From NCBI GenBank assembly GCA_003144015.1, contig QFWS01000002.1:372001-436000 (forward strand): a stretch of DNA of 64,000 bases, written 5' to 3'. Origin of the DNA: Flavobacteriaceae bacterium LYZ1037 (GTDB lineage: Bacteria > Bacteroidota > Bacteroidia > Flavobacteriales > Flavobacteriaceae). This document shows positions 8,311 to 17,208 of the stretch, piece after piece. The notes below the pieces were generated by a model. That model did no database searches, was not told the origin of the DNA, and saw only the letters and a program-made list of their open reading frames with translations. The translations under genes were made by a program, and so were the position numbers. How positions within the stretch are numbered: position 1 is the first letter of the stretch; each line of letters opens with the position of its first letter.

Positions 8311-8949
8311 ATGAACACATTTTTTGTAAGCTTCAAGCAAACTTCGTTCTCAATTATTTTTTTGTTGATCTCTTTATTTAGTTTTAGTCAAGCTGAAACT
8401 AGCAAATGGAAAGCTCAGATTGCTATTGGGGTTAATAGTCCAAGTTCTAATGGTTTTGTATCAGGATTTGAAGCAAAACCTATTAATTTCCCGACCGTAA
8501 ATTTAGGAATTCAACACATGTTTAAAAGACAGTTTGGAGCAAAACTGGATTTTGGTTATAACCGATTTTCAAGCTCAGACAATTCGACAGAATTTAAAAC
8601 CAATTATACAAGAATAAATGCCCAATTAGTTTACGACCCGACACCAATAATGACCTTTCTGCCACTTGGTTTTGGAGTGGTTGCACATACAGGCCCAGGG
8701 TTTAGCATGATAAAACCTTTAGGGGTTTATGGTGAAAACAAAACATCTTTTTTAAATGTCATGGCTGGTATTGAGTTCCATTACAGTATTACCGATGTGT
8801 TAACGGTTTATTTAGATACTTCATATATCTATGGTTTTGGTAGTGATTTCGATCCAGTGACTGAGGGTTTTGGATCCTTTAACGGAAATTTATTAACAGC
8901 AACAATAGGAGTATCTTATTCTCTAAGTGGTTGCTATTATTGCGATTAA
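8311..8949 (+). CDS. Outer-membrane beta-barrel protein, OmpA/OprF-type N-terminal barrel
   Basis: The 212-residue protein starts with a signal peptide (FSIIFLLISLFSFSQAE). Strands such as FGAKLDFGYNRFS and LTVYLDTSYIYGFGSD suggest a porin-like or OmpW/OmpA-like barrel. It ends in the strand GNLLTATIGVSYSL and a short GCYYCD tail. No peptidoglycan-binding OmpA domain is present. The start at 8311 is preferred over 8284. Its stop shares one base with the ruvC start, so the two genes are coupled. Confidence 0.65.
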   Translation: MNTFFVSFKQTSFSIIFLLISLFSFSQAETSKWKAQIAIGVNSPSSNGFVSGFEAKPINFPTVNLGIQHMFKRQFGAKLDFGYNRFSSSDNSTEFKTNYTRINAQLVYDPTPIMTFLPLGFGVVAHTGPGFSMIKPLGVYGENKTSFLNVMAGIEFHYSITDVLTVYLDTSYIYGFGSDFDPVTEGFGSFNGNLLTATIGVSYSLSGCYYCD

Positions 8950-9500
8950 TGAGCAAAGAAAAAATAATATTAGGTATTGATCCAGGAACAACCATTATGG
9001 GGTTCGGTCTTATAAAAGTGGTTGGAAAAAACATGCAGTTTATACAGTTAAACGAATTGGATTTAAAAAAATACGACGATCATTATTTAAAACTCAAACT
9101 TATTTTTGAGCGTACTATAGAGCTTATTGAAACTCATCATCCAGATGAAATTGCTATAGAAGCCCCATTCTTTGGCAAGAATGTACAAAGTATGCTCAAG
9201 TTAGGTAGGGCTCAAGGCGTTGCTATGGCAGCAGGCTTGAGTAGAGAAGTACCCATTACAGAGTATTCGCCAAAAAAGATAAAAATGGCTATTACTGGAA
9301 GCGGAAATGCCAGTAAAGAACAGGTTGCTAAAATGCTCCAAAGTTTATTAGGTATAAAAACATTGCCTAAAAATTTAGATTCTATGGATGGCTTGGCAGC
9401 TGCTGTTTGTCATTTTTACAATGAAGGTAGAATTGAGATTGGAAAAAGCTATTCTGGATGGAGTGCTTTTGTAAAGCAAAATGAAGATAGAATCAAATAA
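8949..9500 (+). CDS. ruvC: Crossover junction endodeoxyribonuclease RuvC
   Basis: This 183-residue enzyme cuts Holliday junctions during recombination, normally together with RuvAB. Acidic catalytic residues are visible: D11 in GIDPGTTIMGFG, E71 in EAPFFGKN, and D144/D147 in LDSMDGLAAAVCHF. Its length is normal for the family. The start is fixed by TAATG overlap with the preceding gene; an upstream Met would lie inside that gene. ruvA and ruvB are not in this window. Confidence 0.95.
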   Translation: MSKEKIILGIDPGTTIMGFGLIKVVGKNMQFIQLNELDLKKYDDHYLKLKLIFERTIELIETHHPDEIAIEAPFFGKNVQSMLKLGRAQGVAMAAGLSREVPITEYSPKKIKMAITGSGNASKEQVAKMLQSLLGIKTLPKNLDSMDGLAAAVCHFYNEGRIEIGKSYSGWSAFVKQNEDRIK

Positions 9501-9526
9501 CTGTTTGTTGAAAATTTAAAAAATAT

Positions 9527-10651
9527 ATGGCTGGAATTTATATTCACATCCCATTTTGTAAGCAAGCTTGCTTTTATTGCGACTTTCATTTTTCTACGTC
9601 ATTAAAGAAAAAAGACGAGTTAATTCAGGCTTTAGCAAAAGAATTATTTTTACGAAAAAACGAATTTAAAAATCAAACGGTTGAAACCATCTATTTTGGA
9701 GGAGGAACACCTTCCTTGTTAACCCATCAAGAATTACAATTTTTAATTGATGAAGTCTATAAACATTACAAAGTAATTTCATTTCCTGAAATTACTTTAG
9801 AAGCAAATCCAGACGATTTAACAAATAATCGCATCATAGAGCTTTCTATAAGTCCCATTAATCGATTGAGTATTGGTATTCAATCTTTTTTTGAAGACGA
9901 TTTAAAGTCTATGAATCGAGCACATTCTTCAGCAGAAGCAAAAGAATGTTTGTCGGAAGTAACACGCTATTTCGATAATATTACTATCGATTTAATCTAC
10001 GGCATTCCAAACATGAACTTGGAAAAATGGCATAAAAATTTGCAAATAGCATTCGGTTTTGGCGTGAATCATATTTCTAGTTATGCTTTAACCGTAGAAC
10101 CAAAAACAGCTTTGGATATGTTTATTAAAAACGGGAAGTATCCACCAATGGATGATGCGTTAGTAGAAAACCATTTTAGTCATTTAATTTCAGAAACCAA
10201 TAAACAGGGTTTTGTGCATTATGAAATTTCAAATTTTGGAAAACCAAATTACTTCTCGAAGCATAACACCAGTTACTGGCAAGGTAAACCTTATATTGGA
10301 ATAGGACCTTCAGCACATTCATTTCATGGGAAAACACGAAGTTGGAATGTATCTAACAATACCAAGTACATTAAGAGGATTAATGAAAACAACTTGCCTA
10401 GTATCCAAGAAACCTTAACCATTCAAGAACAGTATAACGAATATGTCATGACAGGTTTAAGAACCATTTGGGGAGTTTCATTAGAAAAGATTGAACAGGA
10501 TTTTAGTGTCGAGTATAAAAAGTATCTTTTAGAGCAAGCACAGAAATATATAAATCAGCAATTGTTGTATATAGATCAAGACAAATTGTTAATCACTAAA
10601 AAAGGGAAATTTTTAAGCGATGGAATTGCTTCAGAATTATTTATGATTTGA
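9527..10651 (+). CDS. hemW: Radical SAM heme chaperone HemW
   Basis: The 374-residue protein starts with the HemW signature IYIHIPFCKQACFYCDF. Cys 11, 15 and 18 form the CxxxCxxC site for the 4Fe-4S cluster. FGGGTPSLL and EANPDDLT follow, and the C-terminal HemN-like domain ends the protein. HemW inserts heme into target proteins. It was long annotated as oxygen-independent coproporphyrinogen oxidase, but the motif is that of HemW. It follows ruvC by 26 nt. Confidence 0.92.
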   Translation: MAGIYIHIPFCKQACFYCDFHFSTSLKKKDELIQALAKELFLRKNEFKNQTVETIYFGGGTPSLLTHQELQFLIDEVYKHYKVISFPEITLEANPDDLTNNRIIELSISPINRLSIGIQSFFEDDLKSMNRAHSSAEAKECLSEVTRYFDNITIDLIYGIPNMNLEKWHKNLQIAFGFGVNHISSYALTVEPKTALDMFIKNGKYPPMDDALVENHFSHLISETNKQGFVHYEISNFGKPNYFSKHNTSYWQGKPYIGIGPSAHSFHGKTRSWNVSNNTKYIKRINENNLPSIQETLTIQEQYNEYVMTGLRTIWGVSLEKIEQDFSVEYKKYLLEQAQKYINQQLLYIDQDKLLITKKGKFLSDGIASELFMI

Positions 10652-10663
10652 TTATATTTGAAG

Positions 10664-11419
10664 ATGATTGCAACCATAAAATACAATTCAAAAAAACTTC
10701 AAATAGATTTAACGAAACCTTTGGATATTTCTATTCCATTAAGGGCATCAAAAAGTAATGTTAATGCCTGGTATCTTGAGCAACCAAAAATAGAACCTGT
10801 TAGTGATGGCGAATGGATAGCAAGTGTGGCAGAAGGTGCCGATTTTAATTTTAATAATATTTGGTTTAACCCTCATGCACATGGTACACATACAGAGTGC
10901 GTTGGGCATATTACAAAAAAAGTACATTCAATTAATCAGAATTTAAAGCAGTTTTTCTTTTTAGCTGAAGTCATTACAGTTGCTCCGGAAAATAAAGGGG
11001 ATGACTTTGTGATTTCAAAAAAACAACTTCAGTTTGCTTTAGGAAACAAAAAACGAGATGCCGTAGTTATAAGAACCATTCCAAATACCAACGAAAAATT
11101 ATCGCATCAATATTCGCACACTAACCCTGCATTTTTATTGTCTGAAGCAGCTATTTATTTACGCGAAAAGGGTGTGAAACACTTGCTAATAGACTTGCCT
11201 AGTGTAGATAAAGAACAGGACGATGGGCAATTGAAAGCTCACAACGCCTTTTGGAATACTGCTGGAAGAATGAGAATGGATGCAACCATTACAGAGTTTA
11301 TTTTTGTGCCTAATACCGTTTTAGATGGCACGTACTTTTTAAATTTACAAATTGCCCCCTTTGAAAATGATGCCACACCTAGTAAGCCTGTTTTATATAA
11401 AATAATGGAAAAGCCATGA
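10664..11419 (+). CDS. Cyclase family protein (kynurenine-formamidase-like hydrolase)
   Basis: The 251-residue protein carries the family's metal-binding motif HAHGTHTECVGH, plus DISIPL near the N-terminus. The fold is shared by bacterial kynurenine formamidases and isatin hydrolases, which hydrolyse amides with a divalent metal. The substrate cannot be read from the sequence. The ATG at 10664 is used; a TTG two codons earlier is possible. The end overlaps the next gene by 4 nt. Confidence 0.8.
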   Translation: MIATIKYNSKKLQIDLTKPLDISIPLRASKSNVNAWYLEQPKIEPVSDGEWIASVAEGADFNFNNIWFNPHAHGTHTECVGHITKKVHSINQNLKQFFFLAEVITVAPENKGDDFVISKKQLQFALGNKKRDAVVIRTIPNTNEKLSHQYSHTNPAFLLSEAAIYLREKGVKHLLIDLPSVDKEQDDGQLKAHNAFWNTAGRMRMDATITEFIFVPNTVLDGTYFLNLQIAPFENDATPSKPVLYKIMEKP

Positions 11420-11760
11420 GAAACAGCTTAAAACTAGAGGAGGTATTAATGTTTGTTTTTGGCGTTCTCGCGTTTAATCAACTTGATTTTGCTTGGTGGT
11501 GGTTTTTGGTGCTTATTCTTCTGCCAGATGTTGGTATGTTAGGATACCTTATTAATTTAAAAATTGGTGCTTTTACTTATAATGTATTTCATCATAAAGG
11601 CGTTGCAATAGGCGTCTATTTGTTAGGAGTTTATTTTCAAAATGAGATGCTCCAATTAATAGGAATCATATTATTTACACATGCTTCTATGGATAGGGTA
11701 TTTGGTTACGGAATGAAATTTACGGATGGTTTTAAACACACCCATTTAGGTAAATTATAA
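11416..11760 (+). CDS. DUF4260 family membrane protein
   Basis: The 114-residue protein has about four hydrophobic helices. Its signature segments are LILLPDVGMLGYL, TYNVFHHKG and HASMDRVFGYGMK near the end, which match DUF4260. Function is unknown. The ATGA overlap with the cyclase gene indicates co-translation in a run of small genes from 10664 to 12525. Confidence 0.8.
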   Translation: MRNSLKLEEVLMFVFGVLAFNQLDFAWWWFLVLILLPDVGMLGYLINLKIGAFTYNVFHHKGVAIGVYLLGVYFQNEMLQLIGIILFTHASMDRVFGYGMKFTDGFKHTHLGKL

Positions 11761-11764
11761 TATT

Positions 11765-12166
11765 TTGATAGAAATTTCGACAGATAAAAACAGGTTACAG
11801 TTGGAAATGATTCATCAGTTTTTAACAACAGCCTATTGGGCAAAAGGTCGAACACTAAATGAGGTAAAAAAAACGATTGATTATAGTTTCTGTTTTGGCG
11901 GTTATCTAAAAGATAAACAAGTTGGTTTTGCAAGAGTAGTAACAGATTATACGGTTTTTGCTTATGTCATGGATGTGTTTATTTTGCCTGAATATCGAGG
12001 AAAAGGGTATGCTAAGAAATTAATGGATGCTATAAATAAAGAACCAGAATTGCAGTCTTGTAAGGTTTGGTTGCTTAAAACTAGTGATGCACATGAGTTA
12101 TACAAACAGTTTGGTTATTCCAACTTAAAGCATTCAGAAAAAGTTATGGAAAGAATACTAAAATGA
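11765..12166 (+). CDS. GNAT family N-acetyltransferase, TTG start
   Basis: This is a 133-residue GCN5-type acetyltransferase. The acetyl-CoA binding motif is VFILPEYRGKGYAKKLMDAI. The N-terminal LTTAYWAKGRTLNEVKK is typical of the small YjgM/ElaA-like group. No ATG lies near the expected start. TTG at 11765 gives the conserved N-terminus, and the next ATG would remove part of it. The substrate is unknown. It overlaps the following gene by 4 nt. Confidence 0.85.
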   Translation: MIEISTDKNRLQLEMIHQFLTTAYWAKGRTLNEVKKTIDYSFCFGGYLKDKQVGFARVVTDYTVFAYVMDVFILPEYRGKGYAKKLMDAINKEPELQSCKVWLLKTSDAHELYKQFGYSNLKHSEKVMERILK

Positions 12167-12525
12167 ATATAGAACAACTTCACAATTATTGCTTAAATAA
12201 AAAAGGCGTTACAGAAGATTTTCCTTTTGATGAAGATACTTTAGTATTTAAAGTGCTAGGTAAGATGTACGCTTTAATTGGACTCAAAAAATGGGAAGCT
12301 GGAGAACAAGCCATAAATTTAAAATGCGATCCTGATTATGCCGAAGAACTTCGAGCAGAATACAGCAGTATTCGGGCTGGTTACCACATGAGTAAAAAAC
12401 ATTGGAACACACTTTATATTCACGAAGGAGGACTGTCTACAAAATTAATCTGCGAACTTATAGATCATTCGTATAATATGGTTGTAAATGGCATGACTAA
12501 AAAAATGCGAGATTCTCTTCAATAA
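12163..12525 (+). CDS. MmcQ/YjbR family protein
   Basis: The 120-residue protein has the family's TEDFPFDEDTLVFKVLGKMYALIGL region and the C-terminal LICELIDHSYNMVVNGM helix. The fold resembles a DNA-binding domain (CyaY-like), but its cellular role is not established. It is coupled by ATGA overlap to the acetyltransferase gene and is the last gene of this small run. Confidence 0.85.
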   Translation: MNIEQLHNYCLNKKGVTEDFPFDEDTLVFKVLGKMYALIGLKKWEAGEQAINLKCDPDYAEELRAEYSSIRAGYHMSKKHWNTLYIHEGGLSTKLICELIDHSYNMVVNGMTKKMRDSLQ

Positions 12526-12530
12526 AATAG

Positions 12531-12538
12531 TATGTTTG
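12531..12538 (+). promoter_or_regulatory. Candidate -7 element TATGTTTG
   Basis: An exact TAnnTTTG match lies 31 nt upstream of the ATG at 12570, a usual distance for Bacteroidota. No clear TTTG stands at the -33 position. It would start a separate transcript for the PhnA-like gene. Confidence 0.45.
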
Positions 12539-12569
12539 CACAATCAATAAATCTTAAATTTTAATCTTC

Positions 12570-13148
12570 ATGAGCGTTTTACAAACATTACAAGAGAGAA
12601 GCCAGAATACTTGCGAATTATGCACTTCAACCAATGGTTTAACACAATATACTTTACCACCTTCTTTAAATGAAAATGTAGATAATAGTGTATTGGTTTG
12701 CAAAGATTGTTTAGATCAAATTGAAGAGAATGTAGATATGGATATCAATCATTGGCGCTGTTTAAACGATAGCATGTGGAATGAGCATGTAGCAGTACAA
12801 ATTCTGTCATGGAGGATGTTACAAAGACTGCGTAACGAAGGTTGGCCAAAAGACTTACTAGATATGATGTATTTAGACGAAGAAGCTTTAGCATTGGCAA
12901 GAGCTACTGGAGAACATGAAGATGAGGCTAATAAAATAATTCACAGAGACTCAAATGGTGTTATATTAGATAATGGCGACTCAGTGGTATTGATAAAAGA
13001 TTTAAAAGTAAAGGGTTCAAGCATGGTTGCAAAGCAAGGAACGGCAGTACGAAATATTCGATTAGATCATGAAAATGCCGAATATATTGAAGGTAGAGTA
13101 GATGGTCAGAATATTGTTATTATTACCAAGTATGTTAAGAAAACATAA
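12570..13148 (+). CDS. PhnA domain protein with zinc ribbon
   Basis: The 192-residue protein has an N-terminal zinc-ribbon-like part (CELCTS near residues 15-20 and CKDCLDQIEE). A middle helical region (VAVQILSWRMLQRLRNEGW) follows. The C-terminus is a PhnA-type SH3-like domain (DSNGVILDNGDSVVLIKDLKVKG). PhnA was first linked to alkylphosphonate use, but most homologues are not proven to act there. No phosphonate genes are nearby, so the metabolic role is open. Confidence 0.8.
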   Translation: MSVLQTLQERSQNTCELCTSTNGLTQYTLPPSLNENVDNSVLVCKDCLDQIEENVDMDINHWRCLNDSMWNEHVAVQILSWRMLQRLRNEGWPKDLLDMMYLDEEALALARATGEHEDEANKIIHRDSNGVILDNGDSVVLIKDLKVKGSSMVAKQGTAVRNIRLDHENAEYIEGRVDGQNIVIITKYVKKT

Positions 13149-13355
13149 ACTGCAATTGTGTTGATTTACAGTTAATTAAAATCTAATGGATTAAATTTAG
13201 GTAGTTAGTCGAGTAAAAAAACACCAATTTTTCATTTATCTAATTCTTAGGGTTTTTATCGATTTTTTTATTTGTAAATCGCTATTCAATATATATTTAC
13301 ACCATCGAACCTGATTAATAGCATAACCAGATTGACTAATTTAATTTATGTTATT

Positions 13356-13634
13356 ATGAACCTTACAATTACACATTACAATAATTTTTTTAAAGTTACA
13401 GGTATTTTAAACAGACATTCAGTTGGAATATTTCAAAAAGAATTTCAAGATGTTTTTGAAAAACTTCAGTCTGTAACAATTAGTATCGAGGGACTTCAAA
13501 GTATCGATAAAGATGGTGTAAATGCTTTAGCAAAATTACATAATGAATCACTTACCTTAAATAAGCAATTATCTATAATTGGTTTTGGTTGTAAAGATTT
13601 ATACGATCATTTTAAATCTAATGATGCAGCATAA
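13356..13634 (+). CDS. STAS-like domain protein (anti-sigma-factor-antagonist fold)
   Basis: The 92-residue product has the alternating strand-helix order of STAS domains: VTGILNRHSVGIFQKEFQDVF, SVTISIEGLQSIDKDGVNALAKLH, KQLSIIGFG. The SIDKDGVNAL stretch lies where anti-anti-sigma factors carry a phosphorylatable Ser (usually D-S-S/T-G). Here that Ser seems replaced, so a phospho-switch is doubtful. The start at 13356 matches the fold better than 13332. It converges with the next gene, 0 nt apart. Confidence 0.6.
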   Translation: MNLTITHYNNFFKVTGILNRHSVGIFQKEFQDVFEKLQSVTISIEGLQSIDKDGVNALAKLHNESLTLNKQLSIIGFGCKDLYDHFKSNDAA

Positions 13635-14075
13635 TTAGCAAGACATATCTGCTATTATTTTCCATTCGCCATCAATTTTTTTAAAGATTATAATAAATAC
13701 GCCATTGGCATTACCTACATCTCTAGTTAAATGGTATTCTCCCATGACCCAATAATTATTGGCTTCTATTTGAGATACGTCGTTAATTACAAATTTTAAA
13801 GTGCCACTTTGAGCCTTTGTTGGATAGCCTTTTTTGTAGTTGGCTAAGGTGTTTTTCCACCCTAAAGTGAGACCATTTCCACCATAAAATTTTAATGAGT
13901 CACTTTTCCAGTAACCTTGCATGAATCCTTCTAAGTCATGATTGTTCCATGCTTTTTCTTGAGTACTCATTACTTTTAAAATGGCCGTTTTATCCTCATC
14001 GGGACTAGTAGGGTTTTCTAGTTTAGAATTACAAGAAAACACGAGAAATACAAGCAGAAAATAGATGGGTTTCAT
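13635..14075 (-). CDS. SnoaL-like/DUF4440 (NTF2-fold) lipoprotein
   Basis: The 146-residue protein begins with a lipoprotein signal ending LVFSC (Cys 15). The rest has an NTF2 fold: ILKVMSTQEKAWNNHDLEGFMQGYW, then GWKNTLANYKKGYP, and at the end IIIFKKIDGEWKIIADMSC. Family members are small pocket proteins with varied or no known catalysis. It probably faces the periplasm or the outer membrane. Confidence 0.8.
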   Translation of the reverse strand: MKPIYFLLVFLVFSCNSKLENPTSPDEDKTAILKVMSTQEKAWNNHDLEGFMQGYWKSDSLKFYGGNGLTLGWKNTLANYKKGYPTKAQSGTLKFVINDVSQIEANNYWVMGEYHLTRDVGNANGVFIIIFKKIDGEWKIIADMSC

Positions 14076-14163
14076 AGTTATATATTTATGGTAAGCTTAA
14101 ATATAGTTAGAAAATTGAAAATGTTTATGCAGAACAAATTATTTAATAACTTTTTGTTGCTTT

Positions 14164-15240
14164 CTAAAAAAGGCGTCTGCTTGTAATTGCATGAGTTCTC
14201 TTGCTTTTGCGTTTGTAGTTATAGAGTTCTTCTTCGTCGGCTATATCATTATAAATCTTATTATTAAGCGTTATATCTGTTTGTAATATGGTGTTTCTTT
14301 CTTTTACATTACGCTCAACCCAAGTGTTTAAAGCGCTTTCAGCATCTTCTATTTTAAAATCGTATTCACTTTTTGGAGAAAGTATTTTTGCAAAAATGGG
14401 AGATGTTTCAATAGCTAAGAATAACAGAAAAATAAAGAATGAAGGTAGCCAAGGCAATGAGTTTAAGGCATTTACTCGTGCCATCAAACCATCAAAACTA
14501 TCTATAATTGGTTGGGTTGTTTCAATTTTAGAATTAAAATTGGTTCCTAAATTTGCAATTTGAGTTTCAAGACTTGCAATTTTAGATTTAGTGTCTTTTT
14601 TTAATTGTTCTAACTCAGCTAATGAGGCATCATGTTTATCTCTTTTTTCTTGATAAACGGGACCTTTTCCTAATAATTTGGTTCCAGCTGTGCCTTCGGC
14701 TTCAGAAATATATGTGTCGTAAAGTGCATTTACTTCAGTTTCTTTTGTAATGATTTGTTGTTCTAATGCAGTAATTTCATTTTTAATATTTGAAATGGTT
14801 GGATCAAATTGTTTTGCAATTTGCTCCTTATTTGCTAAGGTTAAGTCGTTTTTTTGTTCTAATAGAACTTGATTGATTTCTTTCTCAAAAATTTTCAATT
14901 CTAAAGGTTTAGAAATGACTATGGCAATAATTACAGCTAGAATTAGTCTTGGGAATGCTTGAATAAATTCATCTAAAAACTGATTGCGTTTTTTTATAGT
15001 TGAAACAATATAACGATCTAAATTAAAAATGAGCAAACCCCAAATAAGACCGAAACTTATAGCAATAAAAGGATTATCGAAAACAGTATAAAGTGCATAA
15101 CTGGAAGCTATAAATGCCATAACAGCAGTAAAAAATACAGTGGCTCCAATACCTGCATATTTGTTTTGTTCGCCATTGGAACAGGTATCTAAAATATCTG
15201 AATCTGATCCAGAACAAAGGATGAAGAATTTCTTTAGCAT
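14164..15240 (-). CDS. DUF4407 domain-containing membrane protein
   Basis: The 358-residue protein starts MLKKFFILCSGSDSDILDTC, the usual beginning of this family. An upstream Met at 15279 is less likely. Two or three membrane helices come next (FTAVMAFIASSYALYTVF, then FGLIWGLLIFNLDRYIVSTI). A long coiled-coil region of about residues 125-235 follows, and then another helix near LPSFFIFLLFLAIETSPIF. Function is unknown. It stands alone between the NTF2-like gene and the second M56 operon. Confidence 0.85.
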   Translation of the reverse strand: MLKKFFILCSGSDSDILDTCSNGEQNKYAGIGATVFFTAVMAFIASSYALYTVFDNPFIAISFGLIWGLLIFNLDRYIVSTIKKRNQFLDEFIQAFPRLILAVIIAIVISKPLELKIFEKEINQVLLEQKNDLTLANKEQIAKQFDPTISNIKNEITALEQQIITKETEVNALYDTYISEAEGTAGTKLLGKGPVYQEKRDKHDASLAELEQLKKDTKSKIASLETQIANLGTNFNSKIETTQPIIDSFDGLMARVNALNSLPWLPSFFIFLLFLAIETSPIFAKILSPKSEYDFKIEDAESALNTWVERNVKERNTILQTDITLNNKIYNDIADEEELYNYKRKSKRTHAITSRRLF

Positions 15241-15297
15241 GATGTGATTGATTTTGATTGATAAACTATTAGAACGCAATTCTTAATGATTTGTTAC

Positions 15298-15325
15298 AAA
15301 AAAAGCCTCGAAATTTCGAGGCTTT
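15298..15325 (-). terminator. Rho-independent terminator of the second M56 gene
   Basis: Positions 15302-15325 form a perfect 24-nt palindrome, AAAGCCTCGAAA followed by its complement. Reading the minus strand, it is followed by seven T (15304-15298). It lies 27 nt past the M56 stop codon and ends that transcript. Confidence 0.85.
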
Positions 15326-15351
15326 AATATCAATTCTATTGAATGATACTA

Positions 15352-16800
15352 TTAATCTATTGTTATTGGTTCTTTGCTTAAGTAAACTTTTGGGTTCTTG
15401 GAAGACGAGTTTTTAGCTGAAATATTCATAGACTTATCTTCTTTTAAAATGTTTATAGCTTGATCTGAAGATATTTGTTTACCCTCAAAATAGAAAGTAG
15501 CCTCTTTTTTAGCCATATCAATAACAAAATCTAAGGGGGATTTTGGAGGAGGAGGTGGTGGAGGAATGTTTGATTCTTCACCTTTCTTAACCATATTTGA
15601 ACGCATCTCATAGTATTTATCTATAGTCTTTTGATATTTTACTTTTTCCTCAGGTGTAGCATCAGTAGGAATTGGAGGAGGTGGAGGTAAGTCAGCCATT
15701 TTCAATTCTGGAGCATTTGGAGGTGGAGGTGGACATTTTGGGAATGGTTCTGAATTAGCTTTTTGTTCTTCACTCATTTTCTTAAAAATATATTCCATTC
15801 GCTCTAAATCATTAAATTTAACTAAACGTTTATTTTCAGGTTGTGAGTTATAGTATTTAGCCAATTTGTTATATTCTGCAAGTTCTTCTAAACTTGCTTT
15901 TTGTTGTGTTTCATTAACAATTTCACTATAAGGTTCTGTCTCTTTCTGAATAACTTTCTTAGTACTAAAGCTGTAAGTTAAAACTGCTAGTATTGGAAGA
16001 AGTACAATGCTTCTCAACCAAATACCTGTTTTTGATGTTTGTGTTTTCATAACTGTAAATCGTTTTTTGATGGATGAATAATTCATGGCTGTTGCCAATT
16101 GTGGTTCTAAAGCATTAGATGAGAATGCCAATAAAATTTGTTGATATTTTGAAAGTGTTACACCTTTCTCTATCACTTCTAGGTCTGCTAAAAACTCATG
16201 ATTTAATTTAATGGCTTTTTTGTGTAAATAAATAAGCGGATTAAACCAGAATACAATTTGAAATAATTCAATAAATAAAATGTCTAACGAATGTTTCTGG
16301 ATAACATGTGCTTCTTCATGAATCAATACTTCTTCTGGGATTTGCTGTGTTTCAAAATGTGTTTTATTTAGAAATATGTAGCTTAAAAAGGTGTGTGGCA
16401 CTATCAGTTCTTCTAATAAAACATGAATTGATTTTTGAGTTTTCAAATTCGGATTTCGTTTTATTTTTTTCGATATATTATATAAATTGAATATGAATTT
16501 TAGACTAAAAATTAAAACTCCTACAAGATAGATGCTCCATAGAATTAAATGAAGATAATTGACAGATTCTTCTTGGATTGTTATTGGATTTGTTGTCTTA
16601 TTTATTGCTAAATCATTGAGTTTAATGGGAATATCAACAAATTGTGTGAAAGTGATAAAAGGAATAATAATGGAAATCAATATTGATGTCAATAAGTAAA
16701 ACCGTTTAAAAACATGCATGTTTTCCTTCTCTAAAAACAATTTATAGAAAAGCAAAAAAATTGCAAGACAAGCAGTGGATTTTATAAGAATACCTATCAT
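15352..16800 (-). CDS. M56 (BlaR1/MecR1-like) membrane peptidase with proline-rich tail (copy 2)
   Basis: The protein has 482 residues. Membrane helices lie near 1-55 and 82-106. The zinc peptidase has HEEAH (161-165) and HEFLAD (201-206). Another helix lies near 265-285 before the periplasmic part. That part is not TonB-like: it holds three polyproline runs (CPPPPP, LPPPPPIP, IPPPPPPP) and ends in a short strand-rich domain. It follows the repressor gene by 2 nt. The sensor mechanism is unknown, and the different tail implies a different signal from copy 1. Confidence 0.85.
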   Translation of the reverse strand: MIGILIKSTACLAIFLLFYKLFLEKENMHVFKRFYLLTSILISIIIPFITFTQFVDIPIKLNDLAINKTTNPITIQEESVNYLHLILWSIYLVGVLIFSLKFIFNLYNISKKIKRNPNLKTQKSIHVLLEELIVPHTFLSYIFLNKTHFETQQIPEEVLIHEEAHVIQKHSLDILFIELFQIVFWFNPLIYLHKKAIKLNHEFLADLEVIEKGVTLSKYQQILLAFSSNALEPQLATAMNYSSIKKRFTVMKTQTSKTGIWLRSIVLLPILAVLTYSFSTKKVIQKETEPYSEIVNETQQKASLEELAEYNKLAKYYNSQPENKRLVKFNDLERMEYIFKKMSEEQKANSEPFPKCPPPPPNAPELKMADLPPPPPIPTDATPEEKVKYQKTIDKYYEMRSNMVKKGEESNIPPPPPPPKSPLDFVIDMAKKEATFYFEGKQISSDQAINILKEDKSMNISAKNSSSKNPKVYLSKEPITID

Positions 16801-16802
16801 GG

Positions 16803-17171
16803 TTATTTGTTTTTAATTTCGTTGTCAATGAGATTCTTTAGATCTTCTAGTTCTTCTTTAGTAAGGTTGGTTTCTTTTGTAAAAAAAGATGCAAATTGAG
16901 AAGCACTATCATTAAAAAAGTTCTTTATCAACCCATTAACATGCTTGGAAAAATAATCTTTCTTTTTTACCAGTGGAAAATACTCTCTAGATTTACCATA
17001 TAGTTTATAGTCTATAAAACCTTTGTCTGTCATTCTTTTTAATAACGTAGCTACTGTTGTGGTAGCAGGTTTTGGGTTAGGATATGCTTCTAGAAGGTCT
17101 TTCATAAATGCTTTTTCTAGCTTCCATAAGTGGTTCATTAAATCTTCTTCAGTTTTAGATAAGCTTTGCAT
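16803..17171 (-). CDS. BlaI/MecI/CopY family transcriptional repressor (copy 2)
   Basis: The 122-residue winged-helix protein has LSKTEEDLMNHLWKLEKAFM, the segment PATTTVATLLKRMTDKGFIDY that contains the recognition helix, and the C-terminal FFNDSASQFASFF dimer region. It resembles copy 1 in layout, but the recognition region differs (PATTTVATLLKRM versus PAYNTVSTIVRIL). This agrees with the different operator found upstream (17175-17208). It probably represses its own operon and is released by cleavage through the linked M56 peptidase. Confidence 0.9.
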   Translation of the reverse strand: MQSLSKTEEDLMNHLWKLEKAFMKDLLEAYPNPKPATTTVATLLKRMTDKGFIDYKLYGKSREYFPLVKKKDYFSKHVNGLIKNFFNDSASQFASFFTKETNLTKEELEDLKNLIDNEIKNK

Positions 17172-17174
17172 TGT

Positions 17175-17208
17175 TCTACGAGTTTAGAATATATTCTACA
17201 AATGTAGA
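17175..17208 (-). promoter_or_regulatory. Two operator copies for the second BlaI (TCTAC-N4-GTAGA type)
   Basis: Positions 17195-17208 are a dyad with half-sites TCTAC/GTAGA, containing the TACA-N2-TGTA core known from BlaI/MecI operators. A second, weaker copy lies at 17175-17188 (TCTA-N6-TAGA), 20 bp away. The strong dyad overlaps the minus-strand -7 element at 17199-17206. The half-sites differ from those of the first blaI operon. Confidence 0.75.

Noticed and set aside
10653-10660. TATATTTG just before the cyclase start
   Set aside because: It ends 3 nt before the ATG, so the transcript would begin within the gene; likely a chance match in AT-rich sequence within an operon.
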